This document shows positions 18,355-26,776 of a stretch of 64,000 bases of DNA, in pieces. The DNA comes from Pseudomonadota bacterium (lineage in GTDB: Bacteria; Pseudomonadota; Gammaproteobacteria; Steroidobacterales; Steroidobacteraceae): the NCBI GenBank assembly GCA_021805275.1, contig JAJZFQ010000178.1:163499-227498 (forward strand). Direction: 5' to 3'. The translations under genes were made by a program, and so were the position numbers. The notes under the pieces are model-generated. The model ran no database searches. It had not been told where the DNA came from and saw only the letters and a program-made list of their open reading frames with translations. The number at the start of each line of letters is the position of its first letter. The stretch's first letter is position 1.

Positions 18355-18981
18355 ATGTGGGAAATCGTGCGGGCCGGTGGTCCGCTGATGTGGCCGATCA
18401 TCTTCTGCTCGATCGTGGCCGCTGCTATCGTGCTCGAGCGGCTCTGGACGCTGCAGGACCGGCGCGTGTTGCCGCGCGAGCTGCCGCAGAAGGTGTGGCA
18501 GCTGATCGAGAGCGGACAGGTCACTGACAAGGTGATCGCCGCGCTCGAGCAGCACTCTCCGCTCGGGCGCCTGCTCGCAGCCGGGCTCGCCAACCGGCAT
18601 CGGCCGCACGACATCCTCATGGAACGTCTGGAGGATGCCGGGCGACACGTGGTGTACGAGCTCGAGCGCTTTCTCAACACCCTGGGCACGATTGCCGGAA
18701 TCTCCCCGCTGCTGGGGCTGCTCGGCACCGTCACGGGCATCATCCGCGCCTTCGACGCCATCCAGAGCAGCAGCATGGGCGATCCGCGTGCACTCTCCGG
18801 CGGCATCGCCGAGGCACTGGTGTGCACGGCGGCGGGACTGTGCGTGGCGATCCCCGCGCTCATCTCCTACCGCTATCTGCGCGGCAAGGTCGAAGGCATC
18901 GTCGTGGAGATGGAGAAGCACGCCATGCGCATGGCCGATGCGCTCGAAGCGGCGGGCGACGCCGCCGCGAGCGGCGCTTGA
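18355..18981 (+). CDS. exbB: ExbB/TolQ-family proton channel protein
   Basis: The 208-residue protein starts MWEIVRAGGPLMWPIIFCSIVAAAIVLERLW, with an N-terminal helix, a cytoplasmic loop, and two further helices containing GTIAGISPLLGLLGTVTGII and AEALVCTAAGLCVAIPALI, the MotA/TolQ/ExbB core. With ExbD it forms the inner-membrane motor that converts proton flow to work through a TonB-like protein. ExbD follows after seven bases, but no tonB is in the window. Location directly before msbA-lpxK is common in Xanthomonadales-like genomes and suggests an envelope role besides iron uptake. Confidence 0.9.
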   Translation: MWEIVRAGGPLMWPIIFCSIVAAAIVLERLWTLQDRRVLPRELPQKVWQLIESGQVTDKVIAALEQHSPLGRLLAAGLANRHRPHDILMERLEDAGRHVVYELERFLNTLGTIAGISPLLGLLGTVTGIIRAFDAIQSSSMGDPRALSGGIAEALVCTAAGLCVAIPALISYRYLRGKVEGIVVEMEKHAMRMADALEAAGDAAASGA

Positions 18982-18988
18982 TCCGTCC

Positions 18989-19420
18989 ATGAACCTCAAG
19001 CCGCGGCGCCACGAGGAGCCGGAAATCAACGTCGTCTCGCTGATCGACGTGGTGCTGTTGCTGGTGGTGTTCTTCATGCTTTCGAGCCACTTCACCCAGG
19101 AGGGCCGGTTGCACGTGGTGCTGCCGCGGGCCGGCGCCGTGCCGCCCTCGAGCGGCCGGCCGCAGCCGGTGGTGATCACGATCACCGCCAACGGCGATTA
19201 CCTCGTCAACGGCCGCGAGCTGCTCAACAACAGTCCCGACACGCTGCGCACCGCGCTCGCCGGCGAGCCGGCCGCCGACCGCAACGCGGCCGTGCTGATC
19301 CGTGCCGATGCCCGCGCGACGCAGCAGTCGGTGGTGACGGCGATGGACGTGCTCGGCGGGCTCGGATTCGTCAAGCTCGACATTGCCACCATCAAGGCGA
19401 GCCCCGAGGGCGGCTCGTGA
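18989..19420 (+). CDS. exbD: ExbD/TolR-family protein
   Basis: A 143-residue partner of ExbB with one N-terminal helix: EINVVSLIDVVLLLVVFFML carries the conserved membrane Asp (about residue 20) that takes up protons. The periplasmic remainder (from about residue 37) is a small alpha/beta domain ending VKLDIATIKASPE. It starts seven bases after exbB stops and its stop overlaps the msbA start as GTGA, so exbB-exbD-msbA is one operon. ExbD and TolR are hard to separate by eye; the neighbours favour ExbD. Confidence 0.9.
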   Translation: MNLKPRRHEEPEINVVSLIDVVLLLVVFFMLSSHFTQEGRLHVVLPRAGAVPPSSGRPQPVVITITANGDYLVNGRELLNNSPDTLRTALAGEPAADRNAAVLIRADARATQQSVVTAMDVLGGLGFVKLDIATIKASPEGGS

Positions 19421-21162
19421 GCGACAGCGGCGATGGCGAGCGCGCCGCCGCGCGCACCTACCGGCGGCTGCTCGGCTATCTGCGTCCGCACCTCGGCATG
19501 TTCGCGCTCGGGATGCTTGGCGGGGCGCTGTACGCGGCGAGCACGGCGAGTTTCGCCTACCTTGCCCAGCACCTCGGGGACACGCTGGCACACCCCAGCG
19601 CACGCATGATCCTCTGGATCCCAGTGGCGCTGGTGGTGCTGTTCATCGGTCGCGGCATCGGCAACTTCACCCAGACGTACTGCATCGGCTACGTCGGGCG
19701 GCACATCGTCAAGCGGCTGCGGGGGCAGGTGTTCGCGCGCATGCTCGACCTGCCGGTGGCGTTTTTCGACCGCCAGGCGGTCGGCGCGCTGCTCTCGCGC
19801 CTGACCTACAACTGCGAGCAGGTCGGCCAGGCCTCGACGAGTTCCATCGTCATCCTGGTGCGTGCCGGGCTCACCATCGTCGGGCTGCTCGCCTACCTGT
19901 TGTGGAAGAACGCGCATCTGACGCTGATCGCGCTCGTCGTCGGACCGGTCGCCGGCTGGCTGGTCTCGGTGATCAACAAGCATTTCCGCCGCTACGGCCG
20001 GCGCATTCAGCATTCCATGGAGGACGTCACCCGCCTCGCCAAGGAGAGCCTCGAGTCGCCCCGCCTGGTGAAGGTCTACGGCGCCCAGGAGCACCTCGCC
20101 GGGCAGTTCGAGCGGGTCAACGAGCACAACCGACGTTCCAACATGAAGGCCATCCTCACCAACGGACTGGCCAACCCGACGGTGCAGATGGTCACGACGA
20201 TCGGTGGGGCGGTGGTGCTGGCGCTGGCGATCCGCAGCCGCGTCGAGGGCCACATGAGCCTCGGGGACCTGCTCGGGTTCTTCACCGCGCTCACCAGCAT
20301 GGCGCAACCGCTGCGCGAGGTGGTGAGCCAATCCGGTCCCATCCAGCAGGGCGTCGCCGCGGCGCAGAGTTTGTTCGAGGTGCTCGACCTGCCGGGCGAA
20401 GCGGAGCACGGTGCGTACCGCCCCGAGCGAGCGCGTGGGGACGTCGAGTACCGCGACGTCTGTTTCGCCTACGAGCAGAACAAGGAGGCGGCGCTGCGCG
20501 GGGTGTCCTTCACGGTGCCCGCGGGCACGCAGCTGGCGATCGTCGGGCGCTCCGGCAGCGGCAAGTCGACGGTCGTGAACCTGCTGCCGCGCTTCTACGA
20601 GGTCGCCTCCGGAGCGATCCTCGTCGACGGGCACGACGTGCGGGAATTCAACCTGAAGGCGCTGCGCGAGCAGATCGCGGTGGTGAGTCAGGACGTGACC
20701 CTGTTTGACGACACCATCCGCAACAACATCGCCTTCGGCCGCGAGGTCTGCGAGCAGGCCGTGCGGCGCGCCGCCGAGGCGGCCCACGTGCTGGAGTTCG
20801 CCACTGCGCTGCCGCAGGGGCTCGACACGCTGGTCGGGGAGCGCGGCGTGCTGCTCTCCGGCGGCCAGCGCCAACGCATCGCGATCGCCCGGGCACTGCT
20901 GAAGGATGCGCCCATCCTCATTCTCGACGAGGCGACCTCGGCGCTCGACACCGAGGCGGAGCGGCACATCCAGGCGGCGCTCACCCACCTGATGCGCAAT
21001 CGCACCACCTTTGTCATCGCCCATCGGCTCTCGACCGTGGAGCAGGCCGACCGCATTCTCGTGCTCGATGCAGGCGCAGTGGTCGAGAGCGGCACGCACG
21101 CCGAGCTGCTCGCGCGCGAGGGACTGTACGCGCAGCTGCACCGCCTGCAGTTCAGCGACTGA
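19417..21162 (+). CDS. msbA: Lipid A flippase MsbA
   Basis: The 581-residue half-transporter flips lipid A-core across the inner membrane. Six helices occupy residues 1-320, followed by an ATPase domain with Walker A GRSGSGKST near 378, signature LSGGQRQRIAIARALL near 479, Walker B ILILDEATSALD near 501 and the switch His in FVIAHRLST. Length matches MsbA (582 in E. coli). Translation starts at GTG overlapping the exbD stop. lpxK follows four bases after its stop, the classic msbA-lpxK pairing. Confidence 0.94.
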   Translation: MSDSGDGERAAARTYRRLLGYLRPHLGMFALGMLGGALYAASTASFAYLAQHLGDTLAHPSARMILWIPVALVVLFIGRGIGNFTQTYCIGYVGRHIVKRLRGQVFARMLDLPVAFFDRQAVGALLSRLTYNCEQVGQASTSSIVILVRAGLTIVGLLAYLLWKNAHLTLIALVVGPVAGWLVSVINKHFRRYGRRIQHSMEDVTRLAKESLESPRLVKVYGAQEHLAGQFERVNEHNRRSNMKAILTNGLANPTVQMVTTIGGAVVLALAIRSRVEGHMSLGDLLGFFTALTSMAQPLREVVSQSGPIQQGVAAAQSLFEVLDLPGEAEHGAYRPERARGDVEYRDVCFAYEQNKEAALRGVSFTVPAGTQLAIVGRSGSGKSTVVNLLPRFYEVASGAILVDGHDVREFNLKALREQIAVVSQDVTLFDDTIRNNIAFGREVCEQAVRRAAEAAHVLEFATALPQGLDTLVGERGVLLSGGQRQRIAIARALLKDAPILILDEATSALDTEAERHIQAALTHLMRNRTTFVIAHRLSTVEQADRILVLDAGAVVESGTHAELLAREGLYAQLHRLQFSD

Positions 21163-21166
21163 GCCG

Positions 21167-22192
21167 ATGCAGGCTTGGCTGAATCGCCGTTGGTACGGCC
21201 CGCAGCCGGGCACGTGCCGGACGCTGCGGCCGCTCGAGTGGCTCTACGGCACGGCCATTGCGCTGCGCCGCGCGCGTGCGCCGGCGCCGAGCGCGCTCGC
21301 GGTCCCGGTGATCATTGTCGGGAACCTGACGGTGGGCGGCACCGGCAAGACACCGCTCACTGTGTGGCTCGCCCGGCAGCTCAGGCAGCGCGGGCTCGAG
21401 GTCGGGCTTATCTCGCGCGGCTATGGCCGGCGCGACGGCGGCGTGCGCCTGCTCGATGCCCAGGCGGACTGGCGCGAGGTGGGTGATGAGCCGGTGATTC
21501 TCGCGCGCTCGAGCGGCTGCCCGACGGCCGTGGGGCGCGACCGGGTGGCCGCGGCACGCGCGGTGTTGAGGCGCGGGGTGCGCGTGATCCTGTCCGATGA
21601 CGGCCTGCAGCACCTGGCGCTGCCGCGCGCGTGCAGCATCGTCGTCGTGGACGGTGCGCGCGGCTTCGGCAACGGCCGGCTGCTGCCGGGCGGGCCGCTG
21701 CGCGAGCCGCTGAGCCGCCTGATGCAGACCGATGCGCTGGTGATCAACGGGGCGGCGGAGCACCCCTCGCTCGGTGCGGCAGCCGCAGCGTTCCCGCCGC
21801 GGGTGGTGCGCATGGATCTGCAGGCCGGACCGGCCGTGGCGCTTGGCTCGCTCGAGCGGCGAGCGCTCGAGGCGTTTCGCGGCGGTCCCGTGCACGCGGT
21901 CGCGGGCATCGGCCACCCGCAGCGCTTCTTTCGCGATCTGCGCGCCCACGGGCTGGAGCTGATCGAGCACCCGTTTCCCGATCACCATCCGCTCAGCGCT
22001 GCGGACCTGGACTTCGGCGACGACCGGCCGGTACTCATGACGGAGAAGGATGCCGTAAAATGCGCGCCACCCTTCGACCGGCGGCTCTGGTGGGTACCGG
22101 CAGAGGTGGTGCTCAGCGGCGCCGATGCGGCGCGGCTGATCGACCTGTCGCTGCGCACGATCGAATCATTTGCACGGCCGCCCGGAGGTTAG
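21167..22192 (+). CDS. lpxK: Tetraacyldisaccharide 4'-kinase LpxK
   Basis: This 341-residue enzyme phosphorylates the 4' position of the lipid A disaccharide at the inner membrane. The P-loop VGGTGKTP is near residue 56, preceded by the family segment PVIIVGNLT, and followed by GLISRGYGR, the DDGLQHLAL motif near residue 145 and the late VLMTEKDAVKC. The ATG chosen (MQAWLNRRWYG) lies just after the msbA stop; the open frame upstream is inside msbA. Trm112-like ycaR and kdsB follow directly, so this is a lipid A/Kdo operon. Confidence 0.94.
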   Translation: MQAWLNRRWYGPQPGTCRTLRPLEWLYGTAIALRRARAPAPSALAVPVIIVGNLTVGGTGKTPLTVWLARQLRQRGLEVGLISRGYGRRDGGVRLLDAQADWREVGDEPVILARSSGCPTAVGRDRVAAARAVLRRGVRVILSDDGLQHLALPRACSIVVVDGARGFGNGRLLPGGPLREPLSRLMQTDALVINGAAEHPSLGAAAAAFPPRVVRMDLQAGPAVALGSLERRALEAFRGGPVHAVAGIGHPQRFFRDLRAHGLELIEHPFPDHHPLSAADLDFGDDRPVLMTEKDAVKCAPPFDRRLWWVPAEVVLSGADAARLIDLSLRTIESFARPPGG

Positions 22193-22195
22193 CGC

Positions 22196-22384
22196 GTGGA
22201 CGCCCGCTTGCTCGAGATACTCGCCTGCCCGGTCTGCAAGGGCGCGCTCATCTACCAGCGCGAGGAGCGCGTGCTGGTGTGCCGCATGGATCGGCTTGCC
22301 TACCCGATCCGCGACGGCGTGCCGGTGATGCTGGAGGAGGAGGCGCGCCAGCTCCCCGCCGACGATCCGCTGCTCGAGCGCTGA
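22196..22384 (+). CDS. ycaR: Trm112/YcaR family small protein
   Basis: A 62-residue protein typical of the short zinc-ribbon-like family found between lpxK and kds[15 protein letters not shown] at the N-terminus, [21 protein letters not shown] in the middle. Only three Cys are visible, so any metal site is incomplete, as in many YcaR proteins. It starts with GTG three bases after lpxK. Its exact job is unknown; position suggests translation coupling in the lipid A operon. Confidence 0.88.
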   Translation: MDARLLEILACPVCKGALIYQREERVLVCRMDRLAYPIRDGVPVMLEEEARQLPADDPLLER

Positions 22385-22396
22385 GCGGCCGGTCCG

Positions 22397-23149
22397 GTGT
22401 TCCGCATCGCCATTCCCGCCCGGGCCGGCTCCAGCCGGCTGCCGGGCAAGGCGCTCGCGCTGCTCGGTGGCAAGCCGATGCTGCAGTGGGTCCACGAGCG
22501 GGCCTGCGCCGCCGGCGCCGCTGAGGTGCTGATTGCGACCGATGATGCCGCAATCGCGGCTGCGGCGCGCGCCTTCGGCGCGCAGGCGCGCCTGACCTCA
22601 CCGGCGCACGCATCCGGCACGGACCGCATCGCGGAACTTGCCGCGCTGCAGGGCTGGGCGGATGAGGACATCGTGGTCAACGTGCAGGGCGATGAGCCGC
22701 TGATTCCGCCGCGGATCATCGGGCAGGTCGCCGGGTTGCTCGCCGAGGCGCCGCAGGCGGCCATCGGCACGCTGGCGACGCCCGTCGAGTCGCTCGCGGA
22801 ATTCCTCGACCCGAACGTCGTGAAGGTCGTGACCGACCGGGGCGGCCGCGCGCTGTACTTCTCGCGGGCCCCCATACCCTGGAACCGCGACGGCGCATCG
22901 GCGGGCCTCGGCACGCAGAGGAGCTGGGCGGGAGCACGGCGCCACGTCGGCCTGTACGCCTACCGCGTGGCAGCCCTGCGCCGGCTCGCGGGGCTGCCCG
23001 GTGCCGTGCTGGAGGGACGCGAGAAGCTCGAGCAGCTGCGCGCACTCGAGCACGGGCTGATCATTCAGGTGGCCGATGCGCTCGAGCGGCCGGGTCCGGA
23101 CGTCAATACGGCCGAGGATCTGAGCCGGGTCGCGGCGCTGCTCGGATGA
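22397..23149 (+). CDS. kdsB: CMP-Kdo synthetase KdsB
   Basis: This 250-residue cytidylyltransferase activates Kdo with CTP for attachment to lipid A. Diagnostic elements are the nucleotide-binding start IPARAGSSRLPGKAL, the central VVNVQGDEPLI near residue 95 and the REKLEQLRALE segment near 215. The length is normal. It uses a GTG start 12 bases after ycaR and is the last gene of the exbB-exbD-msbA-lpxK-ycaR-kdsB series, ahead of a candidate terminator. Confidence 0.95.
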   Translation: MFRIAIPARAGSSRLPGKALALLGGKPMLQWVHERACAAGAAEVLIATDDAAIAAAARAFGAQARLTSPAHASGTDRIAELAALQGWADEDIVVNVQGDEPLIPPRIIGQVAGLLAEAPQAAIGTLATPVESLAEFLDPNVVKVVTDRGGRALYFSRAPIPWNRDGASAGLGTQRSWAGARRHVGLYAYRVAALRRLAGLPGAVLEGREKLEQLRALEHGLIIQVADALERPGPDVNTAEDLSRVAALLG

Positions 23150-23253
23150 GACAAACCCTTATGGTTTCTTGAGGTTGAGCCGCTAAGCTGCGGATTCTGG
23201 AACTTCGCCACCGTGCGCCGCGTCAACTGGTATGGTACGGCCACGTTTGACTT

Positions 23254-23274
23254 CCGGGTGACACCCCGGTTTTT
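23254..23274 (+). terminator. Candidate intrinsic terminator after kdsB
   Basis: A 5-bp GC stem (CCGGG / CCCGG, loop of six bases) is followed at once by TTTTT. It lies about 105 bases after the kdsB stop and just before the next gene, so it could close the lipid A operon or act as an attenuator for the lipoprotein gene. Confidence 0.5.
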
Positions 23275-23287
23275 GGGCCTCAGAGCT

Positions 23288-23851
23288 ATGACTCGCAAAT
23301 CCGCCTCACCGCTGTGTGCCTTGCGCCTGCTGCGGCTCGCCGCGCCGGCGGGGGCGCTGATCGCGCTCACCGCGTGTGCAACCGTACAGCCTCAGTCACA
23401 GGTGGCCTACGCGCGGCTTCCGAACACCACGGTGTATGCCTATCCGCTGCACGGCCAGTCGCCCCAGCAGCAGAGCCAGGACCGCTATGAGTGCAGCGTC
23501 TGGGCGGTGCACCAGACGGGCTTCGATCCCAGCGCGCCGGGCGTGCCGGTTTACGACCAGGTGGCCGTCCAGGGACCGCCGCCCGGCACCGACACAGCGA
23601 TCGGCGCCATCGCCGGGGCGCTGATTGGCGCGGCCGTCTCCAATCCCTGGGACCGGGGCTCCACCGCGGTGTTCGGCGCGCTCACCGGGGCGATGATCGG
23701 CAGCGCCGGCGATGCTGCCAATGCCCAGGCCAATGATCAGGCCATGAACCAGGTTTCGGGCGAGCAGCAGCGCGCGCTCGCGCGCCAGGCCATGGACTAC
23801 CGCCGTGCGTTGAGCGCCTGCCTGCAGGGGCGCGGCTACAGCGTCCGCTAG
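23288..23851 (+). CDS. Glycine-zipper lipoprotein
   Basis: The 187-residue product has a lipoprotein signal with the lipobox LTAC near residues 27-30, then a region with YECSVWAVHQTGFDPS, seen in a widespread family of proteobacterial surface proteins, and a glycine zipper (AIGAIAGALIGAAVSNPWDRGS followed by VFGALTGAMIGSAG) around residues 100-140. It ends with a Cys-containing CLQGRGYSVR tail common to the family. The zipper suggests a membrane-embedded or oligomerising outer-membrane lipoprotein; no function is established. I start at MTRKSASP rather than the open upstream frame. Confidence 0.82.
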   Translation: MTRKSASPLCALRLLRLAAPAGALIALTACATVQPQSQVAYARLPNTTVYAYPLHGQSPQQQSQDRYECSVWAVHQTGFDPSAPGVPVYDQVAVQGPPPGTDTAIGAIAGALIGAAVSNPWDRGSTAVFGALTGAMIGSAGDAANAQANDQAMNQVSGEQQRALARQAMDYRRALSACLQGRGYSVR

Positions 23852-23882
23852 CGCGTCGCCGCGCAAGCCGCGCGCTGCCCGC

Positions 23883-24440
23883 TCAGAACCGGTAGATCAG
23901 GCTGCCGCCGGCGAAGCGGTACATGTGGGCATTGATGTCCGCCTGCTGATATTCGGCGCGCAGCGTGAACGGGCCGAGCAGGGCTTCCCCGCCGCCGCCC
24001 CAGATAAACACGGTTCCGGAGTTCGCCACGGAGGTGCCAAAGAGCGCAAATCCGCCGCTGGACACGGTGGTCGTGGCCTGGCCACGCCAATACAGGCCGC
24101 CGAGGCGGGCGAACAGGGCGAAGCGGCGCGTCAGCGGCAGCTTGCCGAGCGCCGAGACCTCCTCCCCGCTGAGCGAGAGCGTTCCGAGCGCCGAGGAACC
24201 CAGGTAGGGACCGGCGGCTGCGGCGCTGAAGTTGCCGATATTGAGATAATCGGTTTCCAGGGCCAGAAAGCGGTCGAAGTTATAGCCGATAAAGGCCTGG
24301 TAGCCGGTCGAGCTGCCCGGCAGGGTGCTCACGGTGACCCGATCGGCGCCGACGCCGACATAGAAACCGTGATTCTGCGCGCCGCGGGCGAGCGGAGCGC
24401 AGGCCCCGAGCGCGGCGATGACGGTGACGAGCTTGCGCAT
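23883..24440 (-). CDS. Small OmpA-like/OmpW-like beta-barrel protein
   Basis: A 185-residue protein with a signal peptide (MRKLVTVIAALGACAPLARGA) and a mature part made of alternating strands, ending in an aromatic residue (SLIYRF), the outer-membrane insertion mark. Segments such as GFYVGVGADRV, YQAFIGYNFDRFLALETDYLNIG and FALFARLGGLYWRG are typical eight-stranded barrel hairpins. GGAGAG precedes the ATG chosen. It converges with the glycine-zipper lipoprotein gene, 31 bases away. Function is unknown; it could be structural or a small-molecule channel. Confidence 0.82.
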   Translation of the reverse strand: MRKLVTVIAALGACAPLARGAQNHGFYVGVGADRVTVSTLPGSSTGYQAFIGYNFDRFLALETDYLNIGNFSAAAAGPYLGSSALGTLSLSGEEVSALGKLPLTRRFALFARLGGLYWRGQATTTVSSGGFALFGTSVANSGTVFIWGGGGEALLGPFTLRAEYQQADINAHMYRFAGGSLIYRF

Positions 24441-24644
24441 GATCCTCTCCTTATCCTTTGCGGCATTTCCGTTCAAATCAGCTCGATGGCAAGGCCCGCA
24501 TGACTCGGTCGCTCGCGCCGCGATCCACCGTGGCGTGCTGGCGCACGCTTGCCCGACCGACCACCCGCGCGGCGGCGGATCGACAGCGGCCGATCACGTC
24601 CGGGCCGCCGCCGTGGCGTGTGGATTTATGGAAGAATAGGCGCA

Positions 24645-25259
24645 ATGGACAAGAAATTCATCTCGGCGGACGAGTTGCTGCGCGATTCGATGGAGCTCGC
24701 AAGGCGCGTGGTGGCGAGCGGGATGCGTCCGACCTTCCTGATCGCCCTGTGGCGCGGCGGCGCGCCGATCGGCATCACGGTGCAGGAGGTGCTCGAGTAC
24801 TACGGGATTCACACCGACCACATCGCGATCCGCACCTCCTCGTACGAGGGCATCGAGCAGCAGAGCAAGACCGTCAAGGTCCACGCCATCGACTACCTGG
24901 TCTCGCGCCTGAGCGCCGAGGACGAGTTGCTGATCGTGGACGACGTGTTTGATTCGGGGCACAGTCTCGAGGCGGTCATCGAGGAGCTCAAGCGACGCTG
25001 CCGGCGCAACCTGCCGCAGAGGATCCGCATCGCAACCGTGTACTACAAGCCCGAGCGGCGGCGCACCGAGCTCACGCCCGATTACTTCGTGCATGCGACC
25101 GAGCACTGGCTGGTCTTCCCGCACGAGATCCAGGGCCTCACGCGCGAGGAGATCCTCGCCAACAAGCCCGTCGCGGCGAACTTCTTTGCCCCGGTCGATG
25201 CCGCCGGCGCAGCGCCGGTGAGCCGCTCACGCGATATAAATGAACCGAGCGACGCATAG
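24645..25259 (+). CDS. hpt: Hypoxanthine/guanine phosphoribosyltransferase
   Basis: This 204-residue purine salvage enzyme transfers phosphoribose from PRPP to hypoxanthine or guanine. The PRPP-binding loop LLIVDDVFDSGHS is near residue 95, preceded by RPTFLIALWRGG and the family segment SSYEGIEQQSKTVKV. The ATG reading MDKKFISADELL is the sensible start. The 3' end overlaps the convergent NCS2 purine permease gene by 33 bases, and an adenine deaminase lies beyond that, which together make a purine-salvage group. Xanthine specificity is possible. Confidence 0.85.
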   Translation: MDKKFISADELLRDSMELARRVVASGMRPTFLIALWRGGAPIGITVQEVLEYYGIHTDHIAIRTSSYEGIEQQSKTVKVHAIDYLVSRLSAEDELLIVDDVFDSGHSLEAVIEELKRRCRRNLPQRIRIATVYYKPERRRTELTPDYFVHATEHWLVFPHEIQGLTREEILANKPVAANFFAPVDAAGAAPVSRSRDINEPSDA

Positions 25260-26537
25260 GATGGCGAGCAAGTAGACCAGCCAGTCGCTGGCGCGTGCCT
25301 TGCCGCGTACCAGCTTCAGCACGGCGTGGGCCACGATGCCGAACGCCAGGCCGTTGGCAATCGAGTAGCTGAGCGGAATCAGGATGACCGTGAGAAAGGC
25401 CGGGATGGCCTCACCCGGCTCCTGCCACCGCACCTCCGCGAGCGCGCCCATCATCATGGCGCCCACCAGGATCAGTGCCGGGGCGGTTGCGACTGCCGGA
25501 ATGGCCTGCACGAGCGGTGCGACGAACAGCGTCGCCAGGAACAGCATGCCGACGATCACGCTGGTGAGGCCCGTGCGCCCGCCTACCGCCACGCCCGAGG
25601 TGCTCTCGATGTAGCTGGTGACCGGGCTGGTGCCCGCGAGCGCGCCGAACAGCATCGAGATCGAGTCGGCGAGCAGGATGCGGTTCATGCGCGGAACCTT
25701 GCCCTCGGCGTCCACGAGCCCGGCGCGTTTGGTGACGGCCATCAACGTGCCGACGTTGTCGAACAGATCGACGAACAGGAACACGAACACGATCTCGACG
25801 AGCGACAACCCGACGCCGCCGCGCAGGTTCAGCGCCGCCGGAATGTCGAGCCGCAGCGCCGTGGAGGACAGCGCCGTCAGGTGGTAGGAGACCGGCTTGA
25901 TGGCCCCGGGATGCAAGTACCAGGCAAGCGCTGCGGTGCCGAGGATGCCAAGCAGCACGGCGCCCCTGAACGCACGCGCCTGCAGCGCGGCGATGATGAG
26001 CAGGCCGAGCACGGCGAGTGCCGGGGTGGGGGCGGTGAGATTGCCCAGTCCGACGGTGGTGCCGGGGTCGTAGACGATGATGCCGGCGCTCTTCAGGCCG
26101 ATGAACGCGATGAACAGGCCGATCCCGCCGCTGACCGCCGCGAACAGCGAGTGGGGAATGGCGTTCATGATGAGTTGCCGAACGCCGGCGAGAGTGAGCA
26201 GCAGGAAGGCCACGGCCGAGAGGAACACGCAGCCGAGCGCCACCTGCCAGGGCAAGCCCATGGTCTTGACCACGGTGTAGGTGAAGTAGGCGTTCAGTCC
26301 CATGCCCGGGGCGAGCGCGAGCGGGTAATTCGACAGCAGGCCCATCAGGATGCTGCCGAAGCCGGCCGAGAGGCACGTCGCCACGGCGACCCCGGCGACG
26401 GGCATGCCGGCCGCCCCGAGCACCACGGGATTGACCACGACGATGTAGGCCATCGTGAGGAACGTGGTGAAGCCGGCGAACACTTCGGTGCGCACCGTCG
26501 TGCCGCGCCGTTCCAGGTCGAAGAACTGTTTGAGCAT
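25227..26537 (-). CDS. NCS2-family purine permease (AzgA-like)
   Basis: The 436-residue protein has about 12-14 hydrophobic helices and the AzgA/PbuG pattern: an opening MLKQFFDLERRGTTVRTEVFAGFTTFLTMAYI, the ALAPGMGLNAYFTYTVV segment near residue 85, VDLFDNVGTLMAV near residue 260 and the SPVTSYIESTSGVAVGGRTGLT motif near residue 310. These are proton symporters for adenine, guanine or hypoxanthine. The start is the Met before LKQFF; the frame is open another 19 codons. It is divergent from the adenine deaminase gene and convergent with hpt, so it likely supplies their substrates. Confidence 0.92.
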   Translation of the reverse strand: MLKQFFDLERRGTTVRTEVFAGFTTFLTMAYIVVVNPVVLGAAGMPVAGVAVATCLSAGFGSILMGLLSNYPLALAPGMGLNAYFTYTVVKTMGLPWQVALGCVFLSAVAFLLLTLAGVRQLIMNAIPHSLFAAVSGGIGLFIAFIGLKSAGIIVYDPGTTVGLGNLTAPTPALAVLGLLIIAALQARAFRGAVLLGILGTAALAWYLHPGAIKPVSYHLTALSSTALRLDIPAALNLRGGVGLSLVEIVFVFLFVDLFDNVGTLMAVTKRAGLVDAEGKVPRMNRILLADSISMLFGALAGTSPVTSYIESTSGVAVGGRTGLTSVIVGMLFLATLFVAPLVQAIPAVATAPALILVGAMMMGALAEVRWQEPGEAIPAFLTVILIPLSYSIANGLAFGIVAHAVLKLVRGKARASDWLVYLLAILCVARFIYIA

Positions 26538-26776
26538 GGGCTTGTATTGTTTTGGCGAACCGTTGTTGCGTGGCGCCGAACGGCGTGAAACCACACCGCG
26601 CGGCGATCCCCCCTCGGCCGCGCACGCGGCTCACTCGCGCGGCTGCACGCGGCAGTTTACGCGGCCCCCTGCAGGGACTCCAGAACGCGCGCGCCTGATG
26701 GAGCGTCGCGTTGCCCGCGATTCTCGGGTGATGATACAGTGCCGGGCCGAGTCCTCCTGCGAGGAAAAGAAGACGC

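Noticed and set aside
19198..21213. 671-residue open frame antisense to msbA
   Set aside because: No family features, and it covers an intact MsbA.
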